Source: Phycisphaerales bacterium
Lineage (GTDB): Bacteria > Planctomycetota > Phycisphaerae > Phycisphaerales > SM1A02
DNA: 36,665 nt
Assembly (NCBI GenBank): GCA_007693845.1
Contig: RECV01000169.1
Location: forward strand, 1 to 36,665
Reading direction: 5' to 3'
Every line of letters begins with the position of its first letter. Position 1 is the stretch's first letter. Of the stretch, positions 8,199 to 15,641 are shown piece after piece. A program made the translations under genes and the position numbers. The notes beneath the pieces were generated by a model. That model was given only the letters and a program-made list of their open reading frames with translations, had not been told where the DNA came from and did no database searches.

Positions 8199-9218
8199 TC
8201 AGGCGTTGCCGTCCTTCTCCGCCACGTACCGAATCATGTCGAGGCAGCGATTGGCGTATCCCATTTCGTTGTCGTACCACGCGACGATTTTGAAGAACCG
8301 GTCGTTCAACTCGATACCCGCGCCCGCATCGTAGATGGATGAATGCGGATCGCCGATGAAATCGCTGGAGACAACTTCATCTTCCGTGTACGCGAGCACA
8401 TGCTGCATCGGGCCTTCCGATGCAGCTTTCATCGCGGCGTTGATGTCCTTGAGCGACGTTGACTTCTTCGTTCGGAAGGTCAGATCGACGCACGAGACAT
8501 CCGCCGTCGGCACGCGGAAGCTCATCCCGGTGAGCTTGCCTTTGAGTTCGGGGATGCAGAGCCCGACCGCCTTCGCCGCGCCGGTGGAGGCGGGAATGAT
8601 GTTCATGTAGGCGTTCCGCCCGCCGCGCCAGTCCTTTCTGCTCGGGCCGTCCTGCGTGGGCTGCGTGGCCGTCACGGCGTGGACGGTCGTCATCAGGCCC
8701 TCTTCGAGCCCGAATGCATCGTTGATGACCTTCGCCACCGGCGCGAGGCAGTTCGTCGTGCACGAGGCGTTGGAAATGATCCGGTCCTTCGGGTCGTACT
8801 TCTCGTGATTCACCTTGTAGGCAAACGTCGGCACCTTGTCGGTGGACTTGGTCGGCGCCGAGATGACGACGCTCTTGGCGCCGGCTTCGAGATGCTTGTT
8901 CGAGCCGTCGTAGTCCGTGAACAGGCCGGTGGACTCCAGAATGTACGCTGCGCCGAGATCGCCCCACCCGAGTGCTGCCGGGTCACGTTCGCTTTTACAG
9001 ACGGTCTCTTTTCCCTGGCAGAGGATGGTCGTCCCGTCCACGCTGACATCATGTTCAAACCGGCCGTGCACGGTGTCATACCGCAGCAGGTAGCCGAGCG
9101 AATCCGCATCGACGAGGTCGTTGATGCCGACGATATCAAATCCGCCGCGACGGACGGCCGCGCGGTACACGAGACGTCCGATTCGACCGAAACCATTGAT
9201 GCCGACTGAGATCGCCAT
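8199..9218 (-). CDS. gapA: glyceraldehyde-3-phosphate dehydrogenase
   Basis: Glycolytic enzyme that oxidises and phosphorylates glyceraldehyde 3-phosphate to 1,3-bisphosphoglycerate in the cytoplasm. The 339 residues show the NAD-binding start [15 protein letters not shown] at about 33-37 (an acidic residue in this strand is typical of NAD rather than NADP use), the active site [12 protein letters not shown] with nucleophile Cys153, the partner His180 in [10 protein letters not shown], and the end [16 protein letters not shown] about 12 nt upstream supports the ATG at 9218. It stands alone between a bidirectional terminator and its own candidate promoter. Nothing is unusual in it. Confidence 0.98.
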   Translation of the reverse strand: MAISVGINGFGRIGRLVYRAAVRRGGFDIVGINDLVDADSLGYLLRYDTVHGRFEHDVSVDGTTILCQGKETVCKSERDPAALGWGDLGAAYILESTGLFTDYDGSNKHLEAGAKSVVISAPTKSTDKVPTFAYKVNHEKYDPKDRIISNASCTTNCLAPVAKVINDAFGLEEGLMTTVHAVTATQPTQDGPSRKDWRGGRNAYMNIIPASTGAAKAVGLCIPELKGKLTGMSFRVPTADVSCVDLTFRTKKSTSLKDINAAMKAASEGPMQHVLAYTEDEVVSSDFIGDPHSSIYDAGAGIELNDRFFKIVAWYDNEMGYANRCLDMIRYVAEKDGNA

Positions 9219-9296
9219 GGCGAGAAAAGTCCTCCGTGGTGCGGGAATGATGGTGGGTGTGTGCGGGCCTTCTCCGGCGGCGTGCGCAGAGCCGCC

Positions 9297-9325
9297 ATCC
9301 TACGTTGCGGGGGGGCGTCCGACAA
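9297..9325 (-). promoter_or_regulatory. candidate promoter of gapA
   Basis: On the minus strand TTGTCG (9325-9320), a 17-bp spacer, then TAGGAT (9302-9297), about 78 nt upstream of the gapA start. Confidence 0.5.
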
Positions 9326-9350
9326 CGCGCGCGAAAGCGAACGGGGCGAA

Positions 9351-10451
9351 CTAGCCGCCGGTCTGCCCGCCGGCCTGCTCGCCGGCCTGTTGTTCAGTCC
9401 GGGTCTTCTCCAGTTGACGTTCGAGCTGGCGCACGCGTCGGCTCAATTCGTACAAGTCCATCCCCGCCAAGGCGTTGCGCTTGGCGATATCAAGCGGAAC
9501 CGAGGGCGCGCCGCCGACCTTGCTTCCCGCGGGGATATCGCGCGTCATGGCGGTTCGCGCCATGGCCTGGACGCCGTCACCGATTTTGAGATGTCCCGTC
9601 ACGCCGACCTGCCCGCCGAGAACGACGTAGTTGCCCACATCGACCGAGCCGGAGATGCCCACGAAAGAGACGAAGAGGCAATGTTTGCCGATGCGCGTGC
9701 CGTGTCCGATGGAGATCAGATCGGCGAACTTCGTGCCCTCGCCGATGCGCGTCTCGCCCATGGCGGCTCGTTCGATCGCGCAGCCGCCGCCGAGTTCGAC
9801 ATCATCCTCGATGACCACGATCCCGGCCTGAGGGATCTTGTGGTGCGCGCCCTGATGGGTGGCGTAGCCGAAACCGTCCTGCCCGATGACCGTGCTGGAA
9901 TGGAGCGTGACACGGTTGCCGAGGATGCATCGGTCGTAGATGGTGACGTTGGGGTAAAGGATGCAGTCATCGCCGATGACCGCTTCGGGGCCGATGTATA
10001 CGCCCGGGTAGATCACACAGCGTTCGCCGACTTTCGCATCATGCTCCACCACGGCAAAGGGATGGATCGTCGTGCCCTCGCCGACTTCCGCATCGGGGTG
10101 AACCGCGGCTTGGGCACTGATAGTCGCATCCTTGCGGTCGGCCAGCGAGCCGATCGGGGCCGGGTGCGGCCGGTGCCCGTGCAGGGCGATCATGGCGTTC
10201 CGGAAGGCGTAGTACGGATCATCCGCGACCAGCCGATTCATGCCGTCGGGACAGGGCGTTTTCGGCCCGACGAGCACGGCGGCGGCGGCGGTCTCATCGA
10301 GGTGACGGGCATATTTCCGGTTCGCCACAAACGCGATCTCATCCGAGCCGGCACGGTCGATCGGCGCGCAGCCGACCACCTCGATCGACGCATCGCCATG
10401 CAATGTCGCGCCGATCTGGTCGGCCAGTTCCCTGAGCGTCATCTTTTTCAT
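9351..10451 (-). CDS. lpxD: UDP-3-O-acylglucosamine N-acyltransferase, first LpxD copy
   Basis: Adds the N-linked hydroxyacyl chain to UDP-3-O-acyl-glucosamine, the third step of lipid A synthesis. The protein has 366 residues from the ATG at 10451 (a TTG at 10457 is a less likely start). The N-terminal LpxD domain (TLRELADQIGATLHGD, DEIAFVANRKYARHL) precedes a left-handed beta helix of hexapeptide repeats such as VGEGTTIHPFAVV. The lineage-typical IGQDGFGYATHQGAHHKIPQ is present near 189. The catalytic His is at about 250 in SIGHGTRIG, but the Asn that usually follows (HN) is Gly here. The C-terminus has a short Gln/Gly-rich tail. It is transcribed divergently from bamA. A second LpxD lies at 14557-15615; which one makes lipid A is unknown. 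Confidence 0.92.
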   Translation of the reverse strand: MKKMTLRELADQIGATLHGDASIEVVGCAPIDRAGSDEIAFVANRKYARHLDETAAAAVLVGPKTPCPDGMNRLVADDPYYAFRNAMIALHGHRPHPAPIGSLADRKDATISAQAAVHPDAEVGEGTTIHPFAVVEHDAKVGERCVIYPGVYIGPEAVIGDDCILYPNVTIYDRCILGNRVTLHSSTVIGQDGFGYATHQGAHHKIPQAGIVVIEDDVELGGGCAIERAAMGETRIGEGTKFADLISIGHGTRIGKHCLFVSFVGISGSVDVGNYVVLGGQVGVTGHLKIGDGVQAMARTAMTRDIPAGSKVGGAPSVPLDIAKRNALAGMDLYELSRRVRQLERQLEKTRTEQQAGEQAGGQTGG

Positions 10452-10460
10452 GCTCAAGGG

Positions 10461-10489
10461 AAACTAGCCCAGCGGAGCGCGGGGGTCAA
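10461..10489 (-). promoter_or_regulatory. promoter of the first lpxD, leaderless geometry
   Basis: On the minus strand TTGACC (10489-10484), exactly 17 bp, TAGTTT (10466-10461), then 9 nt to ATG 10451. The -35 matches five of six consensus positions. There is no Shine-Dalgarno. Confidence 0.6.
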
Positions 10490-10511
10490 CGCGGCTCACG
10501 CCCCGCCTTGC

Positions 10512-10540
10512 TTGTGAGCCCTTCCCGCGGCCGGTATCCT
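10512..10540 (+). promoter_or_regulatory. promoter of bamA, leaderless or near-leaderless geometry
   Basis: TTGTGA (10512-10517), exactly 17 bp, TATCCT (10535-10540), then 11 nt to ATG 10552. Transcription would start only a few bases before the ATG, and no Shine-Dalgarno is present. It faces the lpxD promoter across 22 bp. Confidence 0.6.
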
Positions 10541-10551
10541 CCCCCCATTCC

Positions 10552-12981
10552 ATGTCCGATGCGACGACCATTCGAACGCGAGTCCGATTCCCGCGCCACC
10601 TTCTCGATGGAGGTTTCCGTGCAGCGTGGCTCATCGGCTTGGCGCTCAGCGTCTTTGTGATCTCCACCGTGCACGCACAACCCATCCGCGGCGATCAGGC
10701 CGACCTCGTCGATCGCCCCATCTCGGATCTCGTCATCGACGGTCTGGAACGGGTCGAGCGGCGGCTGGTCGAGAATAACCTGCGCGCATCCATCGGTGAT
10801 CCATACGATCCGGCAACGGTGCGGAACGATGTGAATCGGCTGTATCAACTCGGCCGCTTCTCCCGCGTGACGGCCGAGGCAGAACTGCTGAACGACGGCA
10901 CGGTGCGCGTCATCTACCGGGTGGAGGAGCAGCAACTGATTGCGGAGATCCAGGTGGTCGGCAACTCGCTGATCTCCGATCAGGAGATTCGCTCGATCGT
11001 GCCCCTCTTCCCCGGCGGGCCGCGGGATGACTACCTGATTGAAACCGCAGTTCTGAACATCGAGGACATCTATCGACGCCGCGGGCACTATCTGACCTCA
11101 GTGGATGTTGACCGGGCGGAACTCGAAGAGTCCGGCCTGCTCATCTTCCGGGTGATCGAAGGTCCCCGCACCCGCATTCGCGCGATCGAATTCGAAGGCA
11201 ACGAGGCCTTCACGGACGATCAGCTTCAATCGCAGATCGAGACGCGGACCGCGCTCGTTCTGCTCCGTCGGGGCGAACTCGATGAGGAACGCCTCATCGA
11301 CGATGTGGCTGCGCTGAATCGCTACTACCGCGACCGCGGGTACCTCGCGGTCCGCGTGGACCGGCGGATCGAACTCAGCCCGGACAGCCGCGAAGCCAAG
11401 GTCGTCTTTGTCGTGGATGAGGGGGACCCCTACACACTGCGCTCAGTCCGGGCGGAACGTCGTCGTGACGGCGCACCACTGGAGATTTTCACCCACGAGC
11501 AGATCCAGGCGATGATCGAAATCAAACCGGGTGATGTGTACCGGGGGGATTTGCTCCGGCGCTCCATCGAGGTGATTCAGGACGCCTACGGCCGGCTTGG
11601 CCGGGTGGACGTACGGATTGACCGTGAAGATCTCATGACCGCCGACGGACGACAGGTCGACCTGCTACTCGTGATCGATGAAGGCCAGCGCGCAACCACC
11701 GGCATGGTCAACATCCAGGGCAACTTCCTCACGAAGGACAAAGTGATCCGGCGTCAGGTCCGGTTGCAGCCCGGCCGGCCGCTGGATTCGACGGAGATCG
11801 CCCGATCCACGCGGCGTTTGCGTGATACCCGGCTTTTCAATGACGTGCGGATCACCGTCCAGGAGCCGCGCGATGAGGATGAAGAAGTCCGCGATGTGCT
11901 GGTCGAGATCAAGGAACGCAACACCGGCTCGCTCGGCTTCGGGTTGGCGGTCGGATCGGACGCGGGGTTGTTCGGCGAGATTTCGTTGTCGCAGGACAAT
12001 TTCGACATCGCTGACTGGCCCGAGACGTGGGGTGAGATGTTCCGCGGTCGCGCATTTCGCGGGGCCGGCCAACGTTTCAACATGACGCTTCGTCCCGGAA
12101 ACGAGCTCTTTCAGTATTCCGCCAGCATCACCGAACCGAACCTCTTCGAAACGGATTACTCGCTGCGTGTCTCCGGTTCGTTCCTTCAGCGTCAGTTCCG
12201 CCGCTATGACGAAGAGCGGATCTCCGGCACCGTGGCGCTCGGTCGGCAGTTCGGCGATGTCTGGAGTGGACAGATTCGAACCCGATTTGATCGAGTCCGT
12301 CTGTCGAGAATCTCCTCCATCGCGCCGACCGCGATCTTTGACGACGCCGGGCCGGACCTGCTGACGACCGCCGGGTTGTCCCTGACGCGAACCACGATCA
12401 CGACAATCACCCGCCCCGGGCGCGGAAGTCGATTTTCAGTCGGGTACGACCGGGTCGGCGCGCTCGGAGGCGACTTTCAGTTCAACCGGGTCACGGGTGA
12501 CTACACCGTGTTCTTCACGCTTGATGAGGATTTCCTCGGCCGCAAGTCAACCCTGCGGCTCAACACGGATGTCGGCTATATCTTCGGCGGGGACTCGCCG
12601 CCGACCTACGAGCGATTTTACCGGGGCGGCCGCACGTTCCGCGGCTTCCGGTTCCGTGAGATCAGTCCGAAGGGCATTCGTGCGGACAACAACGAGCCCA
12701 GCGACGACCCCGTCGGCGGAACGTGGATGTTCTTCGCCGGTGCGCAGTATGAATTCCCGATTTTCGGCGAGGCGATCACCGGTGTGTTCTTCGTGGACAG
12801 CGGCACGGTGACCGACTCCGTCGGATTCGACGACTACCGCGTGTCGCTGGGCACGGGGCTCCGCCTGTATATCCCGCAATTCGGCCCCGTGCCGATTGCC
12901 TTCGACTTCGCCGTCCCGGTCAAGAAACAGGATGAAGACGAGACGCAGGTCCTCAGCTTCAGCGCGGAACTACCTTTCTGA
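10552..12981 (+). CDS. bamA: BamA, outer-membrane protein assembly factor (Omp85)
   Basis: Folds and inserts beta-barrel proteins into the outer membrane. The 809 residues begin with a signal peptide (hydrophobic AAWLIGLALSVFVIS, cleavage likely after VHA near 42). Five POTRA-like units follow, recognisable at ISDLVIDGLERVERR, LIAEIQVVGNSLISDQEI, RIRAIEFEGNEAFTDDQL, the region beginning YTLRSVRAE, and TTGMVNIQGNFLTKDKVI. The 16-strand barrel occupies about 470-809. The lid-loop motif is TFRGFRF near 693, a variant of VRGF, and the chain ends in Phe, as barrel substrates of BamA do. It heads a run of envelope genes: two Skp chaperones, LpxD, LpxC-FabZ and LpxA, so assembly machinery and lipid A supply are encoded together. 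Confidence 0.96.
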   Translation: MSDATTIRTRVRFPRHLLDGGFRAAWLIGLALSVFVISTVHAQPIRGDQADLVDRPISDLVIDGLERVERRLVENNLRASIGDPYDPATVRNDVNRLYQLGRFSRVTAEAELLNDGTVRVIYRVEEQQLIAEIQVVGNSLISDQEIRSIVPLFPGGPRDDYLIETAVLNIEDIYRRRGHYLTSVDVDRAELEESGLLIFRVIEGPRTRIRAIEFEGNEAFTDDQLQSQIETRTALVLLRRGELDEERLIDDVAALNRYYRDRGYLAVRVDRRIELSPDSREAKVVFVVDEGDPYTLRSVRAERRRDGAPLEIFTHEQIQAMIEIKPGDVYRGDLLRRSIEVIQDAYGRLGRVDVRIDREDLMTADGRQVDLLLVIDEGQRATTGMVNIQGNFLTKDKVIRRQVRLQPGRPLDSTEIARSTRRLRDTRLFNDVRITVQEPRDEDEEVRDVLVEIKERNTGSLGFGLAVGSDAGLFGEISLSQDNFDIADWPETWGEMFRGRAFRGAGQRFNMTLRPGNELFQYSASITEPNLFETDYSLRVSGSFLQRQFRRYDEERISGTVALGRQFGDVWSGQIRTRFDRVRLSRISSIAPTAIFDDAGPDLLTTAGLSLTRTTITTITRPGRGSRFSVGYDRVGALGGDFQFNRVTGDYTVFFTLDEDFLGRKSTLRLNTDVGYIFGGDSPPTYERFYRGGRTFRGFRFREISPKGIRADNNEPSDDPVGGTWMFFAGAQYEFPIFGEAITGVFFVDSGTVTDSVGFDDYRVSLGTGLRLYIPQFGPVPIAFDFAVPVKKQDEDETQVLSFSAELPF

Positions 12982-13075
12982 CCGACCATCGACCGGTCAG
13001 AATATGGCCATCGAATGGAATGATCGAATTACGAAACTGTCTTTCTGCTCACGAGAGCGATGGCGCTTCGGCCAC

Positions 13076-13081
13076 TATACT
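13076..13081 (+). promoter_or_regulatory. -10-like TATACT ahead of the first skp gene
   Basis: Lies in the 190-nt gap after bamA, about 90 nt before skp. No -35 matches at 16-18 bp, so support is weak. The same gap holds a 7-bp stem CTGACCG / CGGTCAG at 12978-13000 over the bamA stop, without a U-tract. Confidence 0.25.
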
Positions 13082-13171
13082 GGTGGCAATCTTGAGACCG
13101 AGCCAGACCAAGGAAATTGATCGAATCAACGACGCACGTACCAAGGGTCAGGAACCCGGGAGTTACTTCTC

Positions 13172-13834
13172 ATGAAAGCGAACTGGACCATCAACGGACC
13201 GACGATCGTCATGCTGCTCATTCTGATTGCGGCATTGGGTTACAAGGCGGGCGCTGAGCGGGTCGAGGTGAGGAAGCAGCCCGCCGTGGTCGCCACCATC
13301 GACATCACCAAGGTCATGGAAGGGCTGGAGCAGCGCAGCAATGCGGAGATCAAGCTCGACCAGATGCGCGTGGAGTTCAACGAAGAACGTGAGAAACGCG
13401 AAACGCGCATCCGCGAGCTTGACCGCCAATTGCGCGAAAAACAGCAGGAAGTCCGTGAGCAGCGGGCCGGTATGGATGATTTGCAGCGCATCGAGGAACG
13501 GATCGCGCTTGAAGAAGTGAACTTCCAGGTCTGGATCCAGTTTCAGTCTGACCGAATCGATGTCGAAAAGGCGCTGCTCTGGCAGGACCTTTACCGCGCG
13601 ATACGGCGTGCCGTCGGCGAAATGGCTGAAGGTGAACGATACGACATGGTGATCTACGACAACACCAGCGAGGAACTGTTCATCAATCCGGAATCGCGCA
13701 TGTCGCGCGAGATGCAGGTGCAGCAGCAGATAGTGTCTCGCCAGCTGATCTACTCCGGCCGTTCGCTGGATGTGACCAACGAACTGGTTGAACGGATGAA
13801 CAACCAGTTCCGCGCCGGCGGCCGCGACCGTTGA
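13172..13834 (+). CDS. OmpH/Skp family periplasmic chaperone, first copy
   Basis: Skp-type chaperones hold unfolded outer-membrane proteins in the periplasm and pass them to BamA. The 220 residues start with a short hydrophobic segment (TIVMLLILIAALGYKAGA) that is a signal peptide or signal anchor. They continue with the typical first strand VVATIDITKVMEGLEQRS, then a long charged coiled coil (about 60-115, many Glu, Arg and Gln, for example RETRIRELDRQLREKQQE), and end with an alpha/beta part containing YDMVIYDNTSEELFIN and DVTNELVERMNNQF. GGGAG lies 9 nt before the ATG. It sits directly downstream of bamA, the usual place for skp. Family assignment is from layout and context, as Skp sequences vary widely. 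Confidence 0.88.
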   Translation: MKANWTINGPTIVMLLILIAALGYKAGAERVEVRKQPAVVATIDITKVMEGLEQRSNAEIKLDQMRVEFNEEREKRETRIRELDRQLREKQQEVREQRAGMDDLQRIEERIALEEVNFQVWIQFQSDRIDVEKALLWQDLYRAIRRAVGEMAEGERYDMVIYDNTSEELFINPESRMSREMQVQQQIVSRQLIYSGRSLDVTNELVERMNNQFRAGGRDR

Positions 13835-13930
13835 ACTGCGGCCGGTGAACGGTATCGATACCAACGAACCAGGGAAAACTGAGCGTCGGCCGTGAGCGAA
13901 ACGTGCCGATACCCCCAACGGGAGTTTGCT

Positions 13931-14560
13931 ATGCGTCAGAAATCACGTCGTTTCGTCAACTGGCCCGCGGTGTTGATCGCGGTCATGTTTGTGTCCTTTG
14001 CCGGCTACCAGACCTACGCGTTGCGCGGCATGGAATCGCCGAAGCCGACGGCGGTTGCCACGGTCGATCTGGAGCGGTTGTTCAACCAGCTCGATGAACG
14101 AGAAGCCGCGGACCGTGAGCTGCAGCGACTGGTCGAGAACTTGCAGTCCGATGGCGATGCCATGGTCCGTGAGATCGAGCGACTCGAGGAAGAGCTCGAG
14201 ATGTACGATTCCACCAGTCGGGCGTATCAGGAAACGCTCAACAAGCTTTCGCTGAAGGGGATGGAGTATCGCGCATTCGTGGAATTCACCCGGCGGCGCA
14301 TTGATGTGGAGAAAGCGGTCACCCTCAAGCGGATTTATGTCAGCATCAAGATGGCCGCCTCTGAAGATGCCAAGGAACGCGGCTACGACATCGTCTTCGT
14401 CGACGATTCACTCGGCGAGATTCCCCCGGCCGGCGAACAGGAAACGACCCGTCAGATCTCCGCCCGTCGAATGCTCTACGCCAGCTCGGAGATTGACCTG
14501 ACCGACCAACTGCTTGAACGGATGAACCGTGAGTTTCAAGCCCGCGCCGGTGCCGAGTGA
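13931..14560 (+). CDS. OmpH/Skp family periplasmic chaperone, second copy
   Basis: Paralogue of the preceding gene with the same plan in 209 residues: hydrophobic N-terminus (WPAVLIAVMFVSFAGYQTYA), first strand TAVATVDLERLFNQLDER, coiled coil (for example LEEELEMYDSTSRAYQE), a conserved middle (FVEFTRRRIDVEKAVTLKR, matching FQSDRIDVEKALLWQD in the first copy), and the end YDIVFVDDSLGEI ... LTDQLLERMNREF. The ATG at 13931 has GGGAG 7 nt upstream; a GTG at 13892 is in frame but adds a stretch without signal-peptide character. The copies are separated by 96 nt. The stop overlaps the start of the next gene (GTGA), implying translational coupling to lpxD. Confidence 0.87.
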   Translation: MRQKSRRFVNWPAVLIAVMFVSFAGYQTYALRGMESPKPTAVATVDLERLFNQLDEREAADRELQRLVENLQSDGDAMVREIERLEEELEMYDSTSRAYQETLNKLSLKGMEYRAFVEFTRRRIDVEKAVTLKRIYVSIKMAASEDAKERGYDIVFVDDSLGEIPPAGEQETTRQISARRMLYASSEIDLTDQLLERMNREFQARAGAE

Positions 14561-15615
14561 GCGACACCGTGCGGGGCACCATCTCGATCGGTGAATTGGC
14601 TCAGAAGCTTGGCGGCGAACTCCTCGGACCCGGTGACATCGAGATCAGCGGCGTCAATGCGCTCGACGCAGCGCAGCCCGGTGAAATCACCTTCATCCAC
14701 GACCGCACGTACGCCAGGCGATGGGCTGAGTGTCACGCTTCCGCGGCCGTGATCAGCCGCCGCGCTTTGCCGGCGGTCAGTCACGAGGAAACTGAGCGCG
14801 CGCTGATCGTGGTGGACGATGCTGAACTGGCGAGCGTGGAACTGCTCCACCGATTCATGCCCCCGCCGCCACGGCCGGACCTCGGTGTGCATCCGACGGC
14901 ATGGATTCATCCGGATGCCGAGTTCGGGGCCGATGTGCGCATCGGGCCGCACGTTTCGGTCGACGCGGGCGCGACGGTCGGCGAGCGAACGGTCCTGCAT
15001 GGCGGCGTGCGCATCTACGGCCACGTGAGTATCGGAGCGGATTGTGAAATCCACTCCGGCTGCGTCATCCGGGAGCGATGCGTGATCGGGTCGCGTGTTC
15101 TTCTTCATCCGAATGTCAGCATCGGCGGGGACGGGTTCGGCTATCGGCCCGCGCCGGATGGACGCGGACTCATCAAGATGCCCCACATCGGTCTGGTCCG
15201 GGTTGAGGATGACGTCGAGATCGGTGCGGGCTCGTGCGTGGATCGCGCCAAGTTCACCGAAACGGTGATCGGCGCGGGAACCAAGATCGACAACCAGGTG
15301 CAGATCGCGCACAACTGCCGAATCGGCCGGATGTGCGTTATTGCCGGCCAGGCCGGACTGGCCGGCTCGGTCATCGTTGGGGACGGCGTGCAGATCGGCG
15401 CGCAGGTCGGTATCTCGGAGCATGTCCGGATCGGCGATGCGGTGCGAATTGGCGCGAAATCCGGGGTGATGCGGGACATTGAGCCGGGCCTGAGCGTTCT
15501 GGGCATCCCGGCGGAGCCGGCACGCATAGCATTGCGTCAGGCCGCGGCGATACGTAAACTACCGGGTCTTCTCAACGAAATCTCCCGGCTCGACCGGGGC
15601 GGCGAGGCACGCTGA
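14557..15615 (+). CDS. lpxD: UDP-3-O-acylglucosamine N-acyltransferase, second LpxD copy
   Basis: A 352-residue LpxD starting with GTG inside the stop of the Skp gene (4-base overlap). It has the N-terminal domain (SIGELAQKLGGELLG, GEITFIHDRTYARRW), the hexapeptide beta helix from about 110, the SIGGDGFGYRP motif near 188, and the complete active-site sequence VQIAHNCRIG with catalytic His252 followed by Asn. In that respect it is closer to textbook LpxD than the copy at 9351-10451. Context is the standard bamA-skp-lpxD-lpxC/fabZ-lpxA order, so this is the more likely housekeeping enzyme. Substrate chain length cannot be read from the sequence by eye. Confidence 0.94.
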   Translation: MSDTVRGTISIGELAQKLGGELLGPGDIEISGVNALDAAQPGEITFIHDRTYARRWAECHASAAVISRRALPAVSHEETERALIVVDDAELASVELLHRFMPPPPRPDLGVHPTAWIHPDAEFGADVRIGPHVSVDAGATVGERTVLHGGVRIYGHVSIGADCEIHSGCVIRERCVIGSRVLLHPNVSIGGDGFGYRPAPDGRGLIKMPHIGLVRVEDDVEIGAGSCVDRAKFTETVIGAGTKIDNQVQIAHNCRIGRMCVIAGQAGLAGSVIVGDGVQIGAQVGISEHVRIGDAVRIGAKSGVMRDIEPGLSVLGIPAEPARIALRQAAAIRKLPGLLNEISRLDRGGEAR

Positions 15616-15641
15616 CCCCAAGGCCGACCGGGACCGATCCT

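Noticed and set aside
9465-10130. Repetitive codon pattern that could suggest a repeat array
   Set aside because: It is the hexapeptide beta-helix coding of LpxD, as in the other acyltransferases; no CRISPR-like direct repeats with unique spacers occur in the window.
12978-13000. Hairpin over the bamA stop codon as a terminator
   Set aside because: Stem of only 7 bp with a 9-nt loop and no U-tract.
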